Source: Tannerellaceae bacterium
Lineage (GTDB): Bacteria; Bacteroidota; Bacteroidia; Bacteroidales; Tannerellaceae
Direction: 5' to 3'
Length of the DNA stretch: 6,339 nucleotides
Assembly (NCBI GenBank): GCA_031273385.1
Contig: JAISRY010000020.1
Span: 1-6,339, forward strand
The position numbers and the translations under genes are program-made. Positions 4,988 to 6,339 of the stretch are shown piece after piece (position 1 is the stretch's first letter; each line of letters opens with the position of its first letter). The notes beneath the pieces are model-generated. The model was not told the origin of the DNA and did not search any database. It was given only the letters and a program-made list of their open reading frames with translations.

Positions 4988-5659
4988 TCAGCTGATTTGG
5001 CGGCCGTCGAAGAAGCGGATGGTGCGGGTGGTTTGCTGCGCCTGGTGTTCGTTGTGGGTGACCATGACGATGGTGCGGCCGTCTTCGCGGTTGAGTTTAT
5101 GGAGGATGTCCATGACTTCGATGCCCATTTTGCTGTCGAGGTTACCTGTCGGTTCGTCGGCCAGGATGATGTGGGGGTTTCCGACGATGGCGCGGGCGAT
5201 GGCTACGCGTTGGCATTGTCCGCCGGAGAGCTGGGTGGGGAAATGCTTCATGCGGTGGCTCAGCCCTACCTTTTCGAGTACGGCCTGGGCTGCCTTGCGG
5301 CGTTCGGAGGCGGAGACGTGGCGGTAGAGCAGGGGCAGTTCCACGTTGTCGAGCACGTTGAGCGAGTTGATCAGGTGGAAACTCTGGAAAACAAAGCCCA
5401 GTTGGCGGTTGCGGAAAGCGGCCTGCGCCCTGTCGTTCATCTGCGACGTATCTATACCATTGATTACCACGCTGCCGCTCGTCGGCATATCGAGCAAACC
5501 CATAACGTTCAGCAGCGTAGATTTGCCGCATCCCGAAGGACCCATAATGGATAGAAATTCTCCCTCCCTGACTTCGATATTGACATTGTCGAGGGCTACC
5601 GTTTCAATCTCGTTTGTACGGTAGACTTTTACTAAACTCTTTAACTTGATCATAACCAT
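4988..5659 (-). CDS. ABC transporter ATP-binding protein, LolD/MacB-like
   Basis: This 223-residue cytoplasmic ATPase would power a type VII (FtsX/MacB-fold) ABC transporter. It is a full-length single domain. Walker A GPSGCGKS is at residues 40-47, the Q-loop Gln92 lies in FVFQSFHL, the signature LSGGQCQR is at 144-151, Walker B IILADEP is at 164-170, the D-loop follows as GNLDS, and the H-loop is His202 in VTHN. The stretch DEPTGNLDS is characteristic of LolD, MacB and FtsE. All catalytic motifs are intact. The start may be ATG at 5659 (MVMIKLK) or ATG at 5653 (MIKLK); the second looks more like relatives, and neither has a clear Shine-Dalgarno. It lies 147 nt after an FtsX-type permease gene with no promoter seen between, so it probably shares that operon. 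The substrate cannot be told: lipoprotein release, peptide or drug export are all possible. Confidence 0.93.
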   Translation of the reverse strand: MVMIKLKSLVKVYRTNEIETVALDNVNIEVREGEFLSIMGPSGCGKSTLLNVMGLLDMPTSGSVVINGIDTSQMNDRAQAAFRNRQLGFVFQSFHLINSLNVLDNVELPLLYRHVSASERRKAAQAVLEKVGLSHRMKHFPTQLSGGQCQRVAIARAIVGNPHIILADEPTGNLDSKMGIEVMDILHKLNREDGRTIVMVTHNEHQAQQTTRTIRFFDGRQIS

Positions 5660-5662
5660 TCA

Positions 5663-5699
5663 ATTATTAATTACGAATTACGAATTACGAATTACGAAT
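5663..5699. repeat. 7-bp tandem repeat ATTACGA
   Basis: Four exact ATTACGA units run from 5670 to 5697, with a diverged ATTATTA unit just before and another isolated ATTACGA at 5719-5725. The repeat sits within 5-40 nt upstream of the ATPase start, so a change in copy number would alter its translation-initiation region. It resembles heptamer repeats that I recall giving spurious NYELRIT peptides in Bacteroidetes. Confidence 0.85.
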
Positions 5700-5736
5700 C
5701 GAAGATCGGCCTTAGCCAATTACGATGCTTTCGCTG

Positions 5737-6339
<603 letters not shown>

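Noticed and set aside
4925..5554. 209-codon plus-strand frame
   Set aside because: It is antisense to the LolD/MacB-like ATPase, which has every ABC motif in order.

Overview
The window looks like chromosomal DNA from a Bacteroidales species, possibly Parabacteroides or Bacteroides. The evidence is a perfect TAnnTTTG -7 promoter box ahead of the regulator gene, mostly weak or absent Shine-Dalgarno sequences, protein families typical of that order, and repeat types common in its genomes. The genus is a guess. Every recognisable gene is on the minus strand.

Positions 1-3498 hold an efflux operon, read right to left. It starts with a TetR-family regulator (2860-3498), followed by a TolC-like outer membrane channel (1554-2849), a HlyD/YbhG-like lipoprotein adaptor (654-1550) and a YbhF-like ABC ATPase (1-635, cut by the window edge). 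Gaps are 10, 3 and 18 nt. Gene content resembles E. coli cecR-ybhGFSR with a dedicated TolC added, so ABC-2 permease genes are expected just beyond the left edge. The TetR promoter overlaps a GGTGTC repeat, which suggests autorepression.

Positions 3499-4987 (about 1.5 kb) hold no convincing gene but are packed with repeats. From left to right: a strong G-quadruplex motif, five TTGTGTAG units at exactly 22-bp spacing, four units at exactly 21-bp spacing, a nested mosaic of direct and inverted copies around a 44-bp-arm hairpin, a roughly 550-bp giant inverted repeat with an 11-G tract in one arm, and a perfect 30-bp palindrome.

Positions 4988-6339 hold the end of a second transporter operon: an FtsX/MacB-type permease (C-terminal part, running off the right edge) followed by its LolD/MacB-like ATPase. 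The 147-nt gap between them is filled by two different 7-bp tandem repeats.

The genes themselves are ordinary transporters. The unusual content is the repeat-dense intergenic region, above all the phased 22-bp and 21-bp arrays upstream of the TetR operon.
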